DNA of 64,000 bases. Source: Odontesthes bonariensis. Taxonomy: Eukaryota > Chordata > Actinopteri > Atheriniformes > Atherinopsidae. The stretch is from positions 2,720,470-2,784,469 of the forward strand of contig NC_134526.1 in assembly GCF_027942865.1 (NCBI RefSeq). Reading direction: 5' to 3'. The notes beneath the pieces were generated by a model. The model saw only the letters and a list, made by a program, of their open reading frames with translations, had not been told where the DNA came from and did not search any database. This document shows, piece after piece, positions 47,061 to 57,323 of the stretch; position 1 is the stretch's first letter, and every line of letters begins with the position of its first letter. The translations under genes and the position numbers were made by a program.

Positions 47061-47348
47061 ACCCACCCAGACAGACAACATAAAAAACAAAACAAGGGAG
47101 ATGGGTGACCGTGGCCATGCAGCTCAGTGATGAGCGCAGCACCTTCCAGATAGGAGAAAATACCACATTAGGTGAGAGGAGGAGAAAAAAAAATCATATT
47201 TCACACTTTACCCTTACCAGGGTACGCCCACCATTGAGAAGGTTGCCCAAAATGGAATGACTGTGTCAGCCTTCTATGGGCAAGTCAGGCAAGTAGGAAC
47301 GGGCTACTCTTAAATTTTCAAAGTACCTCATTATTAATTTCAAATTGG

Positions 47349-47475
47349 GCTACCTTTGGATATGAAAAAGTAGCCTCAGGAGAACGGATCATCCTGATCT
47401 TTGACCTGAGCGGGGGCACCTTTGACGTGTCCGTCCTGACCATCAAGACGGCATCTTTGAGGTGAAGAGGGCGAT
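47349..47475 (+). pseudogene. HSP70 fragment
   Basis: Translation gives [20 protein letters not shown], which matches the conserved ATPase-domain segment of HSP70 (family form: LIFDLGGGTFDVS), with Gly to Ser in the phosphate-binding loop. A lost base after the Lys codon shifts the frame; in the shifted frame GIFEVK follows. Upstream a broken version of GLDKKV is visible. Nothing else of the protein is present, so this is a short relic. The rest of 47060-48080 is non-coding, with an AATAAAA at 47550. Confidence 0.8.
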
Positions 47476-48083
47476 AATTTATAAGATCAGTGATGTTGAA
47501 GATGTACAGAAGTTAAATATGTTTATCTTTGCTCTGCTGGACATTCCAATAAAAACTAAAGTGAATTTTATGACTTTCTTTATTTCTGGTTCTTGTTTTA
47601 TTTCAGAAATTGATTAATAAAAAGCCTCCACGGGAACTTATAACATAACTGGTTTGTTTCTATCAGATACAGTCTTAGAGTCTTAGACACAGTCAATAAA
47701 CAGCTTGATTTAAGATTTTTGTTCAGGAAAATACAAATATAAGAAATGTGTCAGTGACATGTAAACATAATTAATATCTATGTTATCTCCAGAGAAACTG
47801 TTTGAGTTTCACACAGAACAATTAACATCTTTTCCTGTTATTAAAAATAAACTAAATTATTCGTTGTAGCCAGTAGACGGCAGTGAATGCAGGTTTGTAA
47901 AGATGGTGAAACTGATCTGGAAACAGTTTTAGCAGGAAAATCAGAAATACCTTTAACACTGAACTGAGTGTAATTTTTTTTATTTACTGATAAAAGTACA
48001 GTTAACTTCAGTTTAAATGATCCCCTTGGGATCCACCTAAAACAGAACAGCAGTGTTTTCTGTAATAATCAGACCAGAGTTAA

Positions 48084-48749
48084 AGGATAAGACCGTTTTT
48101 TTGACATTGGGCCCTTGATTTCACATTATAACATGATGTTCTACTCACCCCTGCTTGTTGTTGGTCATTTGGAGCTGTTCCGAAGATATTCGCGAGGCGT
48201 CTGGCTGCTCTCTTGAGATATTCGGCCATGAAACGGGTTCATATGGGCAAGTAAATACAGGCACAAACTATGCTGTTTATAATTTATTAATTACTGTACA
48301 CTAGCACTGATAACGGGGAGGTGCGTCGCTTACTTAAAAAAATCCGGGTTACTGTCATTTTGAATTTTTGTCGTAAAGTGGGTGTTACTGACGTCCTCGT
48401 CGTGCTACTACCACAGACAGCCCACAGACCTGCTGCCTGCTGCCTGCCTGCGCTGCTCATTCGGCTAAAATTCAAAATTAGTAACCCGGGTTTTTTTAAG
48501 TAAGCGACGCACCTCCACGTTATCAGTGCTAATGTACAGTAATTAATAAATTATAAACAGCATAGTTTGTGCCTGTATTTACTTGCCCATATGAACCCGT
48601 TTCATGGCCGAATATCTCAAGAGAGCAGCCAGACGCCTCGCGAATATCTTCGGAACGGCTCCAAATGACCAACAACAAGCAGGGGTGAGTAGAACATCAT
48701 GTTATAATGTGAACTCAAGGGCCCAATGTAAAAAAAACGGTCTTATCCT
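48084..48749. mobile_element. Fold-back TTAA element, 666 bp
   Basis: Two arms of roughly 275-290 bp are near-perfect inverted repeats around a spacer of about 90 bp. The ends AGGATAAGACCG are flanked by TTAA at 48080-48083 and 48750-48753. It would form a long hairpin if transcribed. No coding capacity; the small frames on both strands are mirror images. Likely a piggyBac/Kolobok-type MITE. The stretch 48754-49282 right of it shows nothing recognisable. Confidence 0.88.
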
Positions 48750-49282
48750 TTAAACATGGCCGTGTAATACACAGGTTTATGTGTAATTAAATGGTTCATC
48801 TGTTTGGTCACTCTTACCGGAGCTGGGAGGTGATTTTAACATCTGTTAAAATGATGGATGGACTGAGGGGAAAAATAATGAGAAAAAGGTTCAAAATACT
48901 CCACAAAGACTCAAAATAAACTCAAGGAAACAAAAATTGCAAACACTGAGATCTGAAAGGAGTAAAAGAGGATCCATAATGACGGAGAGGAAATGTAAAA
49001 CTTTCTAAAACCTTCATCAGACTGTGAATCAGCACGAAGAGACAGATCAACCTCAAAGAAAAACATCCTTAAAGACACTAAATTAATATAAAAAGACTCC
49101 AAATCAATGAGCAAGTCACAAAATGATGTAAAATCATCAGAAAGAGCAGCGATGGAGGAAGAAACCCCCTTAAATAATCTTAAACAACTAAAAGTATGAA
49201 CGTTTTGTTTCCCCACCACAGTTTATATCACCAGCAGCGTGGGTGTTCACACATAATTACAGTAAATTTAGGTTTTATTTTT

Positions 49283-49328
49283 GTTCCTGATTTTAACAAT
49301 ATTACAAAGGTGAAAGAAGGCAGTTCTA
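49283..49328 (-). pseudogene. CR1/L2-like LINE RT fragment, downstream half
   Basis: Minus-strand translation gives RTAFFHLCNIVKIRN, which continues the reverse-transcriptase sequence found at 50312-50665. The Harbinger element lies exactly between the two halves. Confidence 0.7.
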
Positions 49329-50311
49329 AGCCCCTTTCACACTGCAACCCGCTACCTTAGTGGGTCCAAATTGCCACTTCGTCCCGCGTCGAGCAATGTG
49401 AAAGCTTGGCGTATTAGGTGACCCGTGTCGCCTGAAGCCGAGTTCAGGGGGCGTTGCCTAGTGGCAGAGCGTCACACGAAACACATAAAATGCTGGGCGT
49501 GCACAATGACGTAGGCACAAGCCATGCGTCGGAGGTAGGGTTAAATACACCTGTCTGCATCAAATTTTTCAAACCAACGATGGCGGGACACCTTGAGGAC
49601 TTATTTTTGCAATTGTATATGCAGTTCATGGAGATTTTCACTGGTCCCGCTGGCTGTTTCGTTTGCATCTTCGATCTCGGCGGGGCTGACAGATGCTGCG
49701 CTGGGGGACAGGAGACGGTGGTGTGGGAAGAGGAGCGGGTGCGAGCTCCATGCTGCCCTGAATGGCAATGGGGTTGGCAGAGTGGCTTCCTCCCCAGATG
49801 GCTTGGCACATGTCGAAATATGGCCAGTCCAATCGCCCTCTGCCACTCCTGCCGTTGTGGTCATTAACAGCATGGAACTTTTTCCTCATGACCTTTAGTT
49901 TGTTGGTCACCTGCATCTTGCTGCGTGGGAAACCACGTTCTCCCATCTTTCTCGCCAGCCCTTCCAGCAGAGGTCCCTCTTTCACCGTCCCCGACATGTG
50001 GCGGTAAATAACGTCCTCTCCTCTGTCTCCCAAGTTGGACATCTTCAAAAATGTCTCCAACTTGAAGTAAAACAGAGTAAAACTTGTCCTCACCTGTCGC
50101 TGTTGTTCTGAATCAGCTGTCCATTCTGTCCACGCCACGCCCACGTCTGACCCGCGTCAATTGCTTTCACATCAAACTCGGCTCGGCAAAAAGACTAGGG
50201 TCCGACGCGGTTGAGTTGACACGCCAACCCAGGGTCGTCAGTGTGAAAGGAACAGCAGACACGCTAAATTTGCGAATTAAACGCGGGTTCTTCCTCAGTG
50301 TGAAAGGGGCT
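49329..50311. mobile_element. PIF/Harbinger-like element B, 983 bp
   Basis: Terminal inverted repeats start AGCCCCTTTCACACTG, and CTA is duplicated at 49326-49328 and 50312-50314. The minus strand encodes a Myb/SANT-like protein. A short forward frame with MAGHLEDLFLQL at 49580 may be the beginning of the lost transposase. The element is inserted into a LINE. Element A at 34679 is a shorter relative. Confidence 0.85.
49638..50144 (-). CDS. Harbinger accessory Myb/SANT-like protein (partial)
   Basis: 168 codons. Residues about 45-110 look like the trihelix Myb/SANT-like domain found in the second protein of PIF/Harbinger elements: DVIYRHMSGTVKEGPLLEG, then VTNKLKVMRKKFHAVND, and a Trp in DWPYFDMCQAIWG. 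In active elements this protein helps bring the transposase to the ends and the nucleus. The partner transposase is absent here, so the frame is probably non-functional. Its start is uncertain because the first residues may be intronic. Confidence 0.55.
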   Translation of the reverse strand: MGVAWTEWTADSEQQRQVRTSFTLFYFKLETFLKMSNLGDRGEDVIYRHMSGTVKEGPLLEGLARKMGERGFPRSKMQVTNKLKVMRKKFHAVNDHNGRSGRGRLDWPYFDMCQAIWGGSHSANPIAIQGSMELAPAPLPTPPSPVPQRSICQPRRDRRCKRNSQRDQ

Positions 50312-50665
50312 CTAGAAACCGGTTTTATTTGTGAGCCTGAATACAGATCCTGGTCAGAAATAACTCCAAGGTTCCTCACTGTAGGACCAGAAGCCAAAGA
50401 AATACCATCTACAGTAATTATATAACTAGATTAGTTCCTTCAGGTCTAAAGAAAACATGTAGAAACAGAAAGGTCTTTAAGGTCATCCAGGTCTTTATGT
50501 CTTTAAGACATGCTTGTAGTCTGACCAACTGATTGGTTTCATCTGGTTTCATAGATAAGTACAGCTGAGTATCATCAGCATAGCAATGGAAATTTATGCC
50601 ATGCTGTCTAATAATGTTACCTGATGGAAGCATGTATAAAGTGAAAAGAATCAGTCCAACCATTG
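50312..50665 (-). pseudogene. CR1/L2-like LINE RT fragment, upstream half
   Basis: Minus-strand translation shows LILFTLYMLPSGNIIRQHG, HCYADDTQLYLSM (catalytic YADD) and LQACLKDIKTWM. In another frame NLGVISDQDLYSGSQIK follows, where RT sequence runs into the Harbinger insertion. Stops and a frame change make it inactive. From 50670 to 51120 nothing recognisable is seen. Confidence 0.8.
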
Positions 50666-51119
50666 AAACCGGGCTCTTTCATCCCATTCTTGCTGCCATC
50701 CTTTACGGTGGGAAGATCTCCTTCAAACACTTCAAACTCCTCCTCGATAACCCTCTCCGCACTGTTTATTAAATCTGTAATTGGTTATAATTGTCGTTTG
50801 ATGATGTTGTTGTTTGATGGATTGTGTTAGAACTAAATCCTCCAACTCCTCTGCAGTGGGTTCTGAAGAATAGCAGTTGGGTGTCAATATGGAACACATG
50901 TACATTATATGTCAATCTTTTAAGGATGGTGACCTACTGTTGAACAGTGCTGAGATGTCCACAGAATCATTAGCTGGAAGTCTGTGGATTTCCTAAAAAA
51001 TTGTATTGGTACTTTATACTTATACTACTTATGCTATTTATCAATGTAAGACATTTAAATTAAAAGTTTTTCTTCCTGGGGCCATGGTCCTGATCTTCTC
51101 TTGACGAATCCTTAGAGCT

Positions 51120-51285
51120 AGGATACCCACATCCGGTCCTCGAGGGCCGCTGTCCTGCAGGTTTTAGATGTTTCCCTGCTTCACCTGATTCTGATTAATG
51201 CATCGTTAGCAGGGTTCTGCAGAACTTAATCTTTTGAAGTGATCCATTTACTCTGAATCAGGTGTGTTGAAGCAGAGAAACATTA
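51120..51285. mobile_element. hAT MITE fragment
   Basis: Contains CCGGTCCTCGAGGGCCGCTG and TTTTAGATGTTTCCCTGCTT on the left, and GAATCAGGTGTGTTGAAGCA on the right, which form inverted halves. This pattern is a familiar fish hAT MITE. Both ends are cut, so no target duplication is visible. Confidence 0.65.
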
Positions 51286-51289
51286 AATG

Positions 51290-53015
51290 GGGTGAGGTGT
51301 TCCGGGCCCGTCCGACAGGGGGTGGTCGGTGGCGTAGTGGGCACAGCAGGCACCCCATGTACAGAGGCTACAGTCCTCGCTGCAGCTGGCCCCGGTTCGA
51401 GTCCCGAACCGGACGGCCCTTTGCTGCATGTCTTCCAGCTTTTCTGGGGGGACCCCGAGGCGTTCCCAGGCCAGCCGAGAGACAGTCTCTCCAACGTGTG
51501 CTGGGTGTTCCCCGGGGCCTCCTCCCAGTGGGACGGGCCCAGAACACCACACCAGGTAGGCGTCCAGGAGGCATCCTAATCAGATGCTCAAGCCACCTCA
51601 TCTGACTCCTCTCGATGCGGAGGAGCAGCGGTTCTACTCTGAGCCCCTCCCGGATGACCGAGCTTCTCACCCTATCTCTAAGGGAGAGCCCAGACACCCT
51701 GCGGAGGAAACTCATTTCGGCCGCTTGTATTCGCGATCTCGTTCTTTCGGTCACTACCCACAGCTCGTGACCACAGGTGAGGTGATGGATGGAACATAGA
51801 TTGACCGGTAAATCGAGAGCTTCGCCTTCTGGCTCAGCTCCTTCTTCACCACGACGGGCCGGTGCAGAGCCCGCATCACTGCAGACGCCGCACCGATCCG
51901 CCTGTCAATCTCCTGCTCCATTCGTCCCTCACTTGTGAACAAGACCCCGAGATACTTGAACTCCTCCACTTGGGGAATGCTCTCTCCCGACCCGGAGAGA
52001 GCATTCCACCCTTTTCCGGCCGAGGACCATGGTCTCAGATTTGGAGGTGCTGATTCTCATCCCAGCCGCTTCACACTCGGCTGCGAACTGCTCCAGTGAG
52101 AGCTGAAGGTCACGGCCCGACGACTACAACAGAACCACATCATCCGCAAAGAGCAGAGACCCGATTCTGAGGTCGCCAAAACGGACCCCCTCAACGCCCT
52201 GGCTGCGCCTAGAAATTCTGTCCATAAAAATTATGAACAGGACCGGTGACAAAGGGCAGCCCTGACGGAGTCCAACCCTCACAGGAAACATGTCCGACTT
52301 ACTGCCGGCAATGCGGACCAAACTCTGTCACCGGTCATACAGAGACCGAACAGCACCTATGAAGGGGTCCATACTCACGGAGCACCCCCCACAGGACTCC
52401 CAGAGTGACACGGTCGAACGCCTTCTCCAGGTCCACAAAACACATGTAGACCGGTTGGGCGAACTCCCATGCACCCTCCAGGATCCTGCTGAGCGTGTAG
52501 AGCTGGTCCACTGTTCCACGGCTAGGACGAAAACGAAACTGCACCTCCTGAATCCGAGATTTGATTATCCAGCGGATCCTCCTCCCCAGTACCCCCAAAT
52601 AGACCTTACCAGGGAGGCTGAGGAGTGTGATCCCCCTATAGTTGGAACACACCCTCCGTTCTCCTTTTTTAAAGAGGGGCACCACCACCCCGATCTGCCA
52701 GCCCAGAGGCACTGCCCCCGATGTCCACGCAATGTTGTAGAGACGTGTCATTCAAGACAGCCCGACAGCATCCAGAGCCTTGAGGAACTCCGGACGGACC
52801 TCATCCACCCCCGGGGCCTTTCCCCTGAAAAGTTTTTTGACCACCTTGATGACCTCAGCCCAAGAAATGGGAGGCCCCACATCCGAGCTCCCTGACTCTG
52901 CTTCCTCATCGGAAAGGCATGTTGGTAGGATTGAGGAGGTCCTCGAAGTATTCCCCCCACGACAACATCCCTGCTTGAGGTCAGCAGAGCCCCACCCTCA
53001 CCATACATGGTTTTG
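51290..53015 (-). mobile_element. RTE-like LINE (Rex3-type), decayed, 5'-truncated
   Basis: Minus-strand pieces follow the order of an RTE reverse transcriptase: SNYRGITLLSLPGKVY, CFVDLEKAFDRV (motif A, about 52411-52446), VRVGLRQGCPLSPVLF (motif B), LLFADDVVLL (motif C, about 52139-52154), FKYLGVLFTSEGRM, and the C-terminal IQAAEMSFLRRVSGLSLRDR. Several stops and frame changes separate them. The endonuclease domain is missing. At 51290-51320 a short piece (EVFRARPTG) is in the opposite orientation. A SINE head is embedded near its 3' end. The stretch 53016-54385 to the right shows nothing recognisable. Confidence 0.85.
51322..51433 (+). mobile_element. tRNA-derived SINE head
   Basis: Box A TGGCGTAGTGG at 51330-51340 and box B GGTTCGAGTCC at 51394-51404 are spaced like an RNA polymerase III internal promoter, followed by CCCTTTGCTGCATGTCTTCC. 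A cloverleaf with a proper acceptor stem is not evident, so it is a SINE head rather than a tRNA gene. Confidence 0.7.
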
Positions 53016-54392
53016 AAGGGTCCTCACCGTGTTTAACTGTTGGAAGATGTCGACTGGAAGAAGGATTCTTGGCAAATGTGTTGACAGAAATGTGAGTATT
53101 TCCCTTGGCAAAGCAAATGTGTTTGGAACAGTATTCAGATCACCATCATTTACACAACATGCCGTAAAAACCTTGAAGATGTAAATATATTTTTAATTGT
53201 GAAACAAACAAGAAACAATACCCAAAAAGAAAACGTGTATACAGAGCTATGCACCCCTTCCCCTTCTCAAATTCAGGACTTTTAAAGCCGCCTTTTATTA
53301 TTACGGGTAAATTATATCTGTATTATTATCCATAACAGATATCTGTGCCATTTTACAGACGCCTTGTCCTCCCACATCAGGCAGGTATCACATGTAATAA
53401 ATGAAATTCTGCTTACTCCAAAGATAACACAATAATAAAGGCGACCTATGAACGCTGACAGTGTTTAGTTTATCTGACTGTGGGATTTAGCCCCACCCAT
53501 TCCTGGACGTCTCCATGATGGGCTCAGTTTTATGAAGCCACTCTGAGCTGCTCAGATAGATTAATTATTGACACCTCAGGCTATCAAAGGTGGCTGCTGT
53601 GTGATGCTTTCTTTGCTCGTTACGGCCTGTAAAGTAAATCTGCCTGCAAAGGCAAGCAGCTGTGCTTCTGGATGTTTGTCTTGTTTGTTATATCCATCCA
53701 AAATACAAGTGAAACAGTTCAGTAGCTTTTATTGGATAAAGGCCATCACTTGTTTCTGTGTTATTATGAGTCTCCTCTGGGAGGGGAGGCGGATGTCCTG
53801 ATGGACTCCTGCCCACCTGAGCATTTACTGTCTGAGCTTCTGCCCTCAGAGGGCCCAGATTTTCATTATTTCTGCTCTATATCCAACGTCTGAACCACCG
53901 AACAGAAAATTACAATAAAGTTTTGTTTCCTTTTGCTGTGGAAAAAAGCTTTTGTGAATAATTTCTAAACACCTTCCCCACATGACTGATCACATGATCA
54001 ATGAGCTGTTTGAGAAAATGAACATGAGCAACACTGATAGAAAATTAGAATCCGAGCAGTTTAAAACGATTCTTGCAGTTTGCCTTAGACTTAAAAACAC
54101 ATCTTTTTTTTATTTTACTGAGATCAAAACTGGTCATCAGCATGAAAATCAGACCAAAATATAGACTGAGATTAAAGGCTGACACAAAGCCAACACTGGA
54201 TCCAGGTTAGCCCATCCTCTCCTCCCTGACTGCCAGGATGAGTGGTCTGTTCACAGAGTTCATTTCACTGTTGATCCTGAGCTGATGAGCATCAGAGCAC
54301 ACCTGAACACACCTGTTCTGATTCAAAGGCAGCCATGTTCATGCGGGGAATTTACACTGAATCTCTGAGAGAACTGCAGTACAAAGTTCAGA

Positions 54393-54569
54393 GTTTGTTG
54401 TTCAGTAACTTGGAGGTGTGTTTAACATGAACTCCTCTGGTCAGACAGGTTCTATCTGTCCCGCCTCCATCACAGGTGGACTCGGCTCTGACTGGTTCCA
54501 GGAAGCAGCTCACCTGTGTCTCAGTCTGTCGAGTGGAGAGTCTTCTTCTTGTTCAGCTCTGAACAATCT
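54393..54569 (+). other. NLR-2 5' leader exon (non-coding, inferred)
   Basis: Closely matches 29200-29375 and ends in AATCT followed by GTAAGTT. The STAT-like TTCCAGGAA is at 54496-54504. Transcription start not visible. Confidence 0.5.
54496..54504 (+). promoter_or_regulatory. STAT/GAS-like palindrome in NLR-2 leader
   Basis: TTCCAGGAA, identical in NLR-1 (29302-29310). Weak evidence on its own. Confidence 0.25.
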
Positions 54570-55018
54570 GTAAGTTCAAACTTTCCTGTTTGTTTCTGCT
54601 CTGTGATGTTGGAGAACATGTTCACTTCTTATTTCAGAACAAAGTTTGATCAGTTTGTGGTTGAAGATAAATCTACATGATGATGAGATTATTGATTAAC
54701 TGGAATCAATCAACATGATGATCAGGTGATATTTTTATGTTTCATGTTTTTATTTTATTGAAGTTCAAATATATTTATCACATTCATGACCAGAAAAATA
54801 GCCGTAAAATCTGAAAAACCCCTGAGGTGGATCGAACCATTTTCTAACACGTTTGGTGATTATTATCTGAAAGGAGAGACAGATGTGTCATGTACAGACG
54901 TGTAAGGCTGCCATGTTATAGTCATATTGAAATGGGAGCAGACATAACAAAGTGGCGGGAATAAACCTGTTATAACAGGTCAGCCATCTTGGCTGTGCCC
55001 TTATAAGGAGGATCAGCT

Positions 55019-55288
55019 GTGTCATTAGTTGCTATGGCGACAGCTGTAATAGTAGCGGAGTACACACACTATATGGCTCCAACTGACAGGGAGACCTTGG
55101 TGCTCAATACTGATATGTTTGCCCCGAACAAACAGTCGCCGTTCGAAAACTATAAGTTATATCTGAAATATACTTCGACTGTGAGCGCCAGAAGGGACGA
55201 CAGAAGCCACTGGTGTATTTCTTATGCTGCTACTATGTACGGTATTTTTTTAATGGCAGTTTTAAAAACAGCCTTCACATTGATTTGA
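55019..55288 (+). CDS. Short ORF in NLR-2 intron 1, unknown
   Basis: An open frame of up to 89 codons (first ATG at 55034) includes MFAPNKQSPFENYKLYLKY and ends in a hydrophobic stretch (YGIFLMAVLKTAFTLI) that could span a membrane. Two other copies of this DNA, at about 29845-30090 and 32360-32560, are broken by a frameshift and by a Trp to stop change. I do not recognise the protein. It may be a gene relic or chance. Confidence 0.2.
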   Translation: MSLVAMATAVIVAEYTHYMAPTDRETLVLNTDMFAPNKQSPFENYKLYLKYTSTVSARRDDRSHWCISYAATMYGIFLMAVLKTAFTLI

Positions 55289-55919
55289 CATGGAGATGAG
55301 GTGACCTGGTTATAATGGCCGTCAATGGCAGCCCGAGTGGTCGCTCTCTGCGCTCAGAGGGGATTTGAGAGAAAACCGTGAGGCCAAGCACAATGAGGGT
55401 GACTTTGGGTGAAAGAGGACAAAAATACCTACATTTTGAAGTATAATTTGTCTGGGTGCAGCAAACATTTTGAATGTGAGGGAAGTTTGTTTGAGTGATT
55501 TTGGTATTAATATCGAGTTGGTAAAAATAGAGTGTGAGACCCCAGGACAGCAGAGTGAGAGGAGTCCTGATTTCTCCTAAAAGTTAAACTGCTGTTGTGT
55601 CAAAGCTTTACAATATATCAGCAAAGCCTTTAGTTCAGTTACAGTTGAGTCTTTCCTGCCCTGTTTAAACTTTGAATGATGTGTCTATGATGAAGTATGG
55701 CTGAGTTATGAGGCCTCCAAATTGGGCTATTTTGTCCCATTATACATGAATTTGAATGCATTTCCAAAGGGCCAAAATTCCCAAGTTTTGATTTTGATTT
55801 AATTTCAGCTCCTTTTTCTCAGTATTTAGACTTTTGATCAGCTTTATTAAAAGCCTCACACAGCTCAGATCTAACATCTGTCCCTGTTTGTATTTGCTGT
55901 TAAAAAGTCCTCTGAAAAC

Positions 55920-56925
55920 CAGTGTTGTGCCAGTTCACAGCTTTACTGAACTAGTTCAAGTTCAGTTCATACATGCTCAAAGTGAACAGTTCACGTTCAA
56001 AGTTCACAATTTTAATTCTGAACTAGTTCAAAGTTCAGTTCATTTTACTTTTTTCGTGAGATATTCAAATAAATACTTTTTTTCACACTACGAGCGATAA
56101 ATCACTATATTTTCTTTGAAACTGCTCATTGTAGACATTTGCTCATGACACTGCAATTGTGGGTTTCTTACCAGGTGATGAAACTTGCAGCAGTACAGAC
56201 AAGGTAGTGTAATTTGCGTTTGGGGTTGGCAGGGGGTCTTTTTTCCCTTTCCTCCCTTATGACCCTCGAGGGCGTGCATATATGCATTCACACTGGATGG
56301 ATGTTTTAACTCAATGTGCCGTTTCAAATTCGAGAAGGACGTTGTTGATGTCCTAACTTGTTTTTGCTGCGCAGGTGGACACAGAAAAGTACACACAAAA
56401 GTAAGATTTTTGCCGTCGGGGTCTTGGTTTGCAAGAGTGTAAAATTGTTTTAAATGTTCATAAGGAGAATCGGTGTCTTTCTCCGTGCCATCACTTCCAC
56501 TAGCCTTTTTTATTTAATTGCAGCGCTCTCTCTCTCTCTCTCTCTCTCGCTCCTCCAGCCCTCCGCGCGCAATTCATCACGGGTAACGTCGTTCGGAAGC
56601 CAGTATGTTATTCAACTATTCTCAGCCGGACACTACGTTGCCCGCAATGCATTGCGCACCCAATGTCAAAACCATTTCTGTCTGGTGATACATGATTTAA
56701 GCGGCACCAGCGAGAATACAGGAGGGTTTCAAAAGAGAAAACAGATGTCACTCAGTTTTCAATGGAAAACAAATTCCAACGTTCATTTACAGTGATGACT
56801 GCCGTTCATGACACATAATGTGAACGAATTCACGTTCAAGTTCTTTATTAAAAAACGTGTTGCGTTCAGTTCAACGTTCGCGAAAAAATGAGCGTGTTCA
56901 ATGAACGCGTTCACGCACAACACTG
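55920..56925 (-). mobile_element. hAT derivative, 1006 bp, with BED-finger ORF
   Basis: Termini CAGTGTTGTG and CACAACACTG are inverted, and CTGAAAAC is duplicated at 55912-55919 and 56926-56933. NLR-1 has a single CTGAAAAC at 36173-36180 with matching flanks, so the empty site is preserved. A (CT)n run lies near 56525-56548. The minus strand carries a BED-like fragment. It sits in NLR-2 intron 1. Confidence 0.92.
56088..56396 (-). CDS. BED-type zinc finger fragment of hAT transposase
   Basis: 102 codons on the element's coding strand. FSNLKRHIELKHPS carries the His-x4-His end of a BED finger, and the expected Cys pair upstream is incomplete. The catalytic hAT region is missing, so it is a truncated DNA-binding remnant of the transposase. 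Confidence 0.55.
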   Translation of the reverse strand: MCTFLCPPAQQKQVRTSTTSFSNLKRHIELKHPSSVNAYMHALEGHKGGKGKKTPCQPQTQITLPCLYCCKFHHLVRNPQLQCHEQMSTMSSFKENIVIYRS

Positions 56926-57000
56926 CTGAAAACTAAACAGACAGAATCCTTCATCATCGTCATCGGGATCATGAGGTGTCTGCTGGGCTGTAGCTCCATG

Positions 57001-57014
57001 CCTCCCTCTAGTGG
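57001..57014 (-). promoter_or_regulatory. CTCF-like motif upstream of NLR-2 exon 2
   Basis: Same 14-base motif as at 36248-36261, 13 of 14 matches to the CTCF core on the minus strand. Confidence 0.25.
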
Positions 57015-57255
57015 ACAGGTGGTGGAAGTACAGCAGCTGATGGCAGCTTCCTCTGCCTCAGCACTCCTGTCTGACTGCATTCAGCTGACACTGATATGAA
57101 ACAGAGAATCAGAGCCAATCAGAGGAGGAGCAGCTGATCTTTTTACAGCACAGATGATGGAAAAGAGGATGTGAGTTGATGTGCAGATGAATGATCTGTG
57201 TTTCCTCTGCAGAAGAAGGTAGAAAGTGTGTGTGAGCTGATGTGAGTTCAGCAGC

Positions 57256-57323
57256 ATGGATCAGTGTGAGGACACTAAAACCTCTCTGTGTGGGGAACAT
57301 GAGAGCCAGAGCAAAGCTCAGAG
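57256..57323 (+). CDS. NLR-2 exon 2 (start codon)
   Basis: Encodes the same opening as NLR-1 with Gln for Arg late in the exon (HESQSKAQ). Acceptor CTCTGCAG at 57205-57212, donor GTGAGG. The ATG-TGA minimal upstream frame is at 57240-57245. Confidence 0.88.

Noticed and set aside
51330-51404. tRNA gene
   Set aside because: Box A and B are present but a proper acceptor stem is not evident; context is a SINE inside a LINE.
54345-54356. NF-kB-like GGGGAATTTAC upstream of the NLR-2 leader
   Set aside because: Imperfect match and absent from NLR-1.
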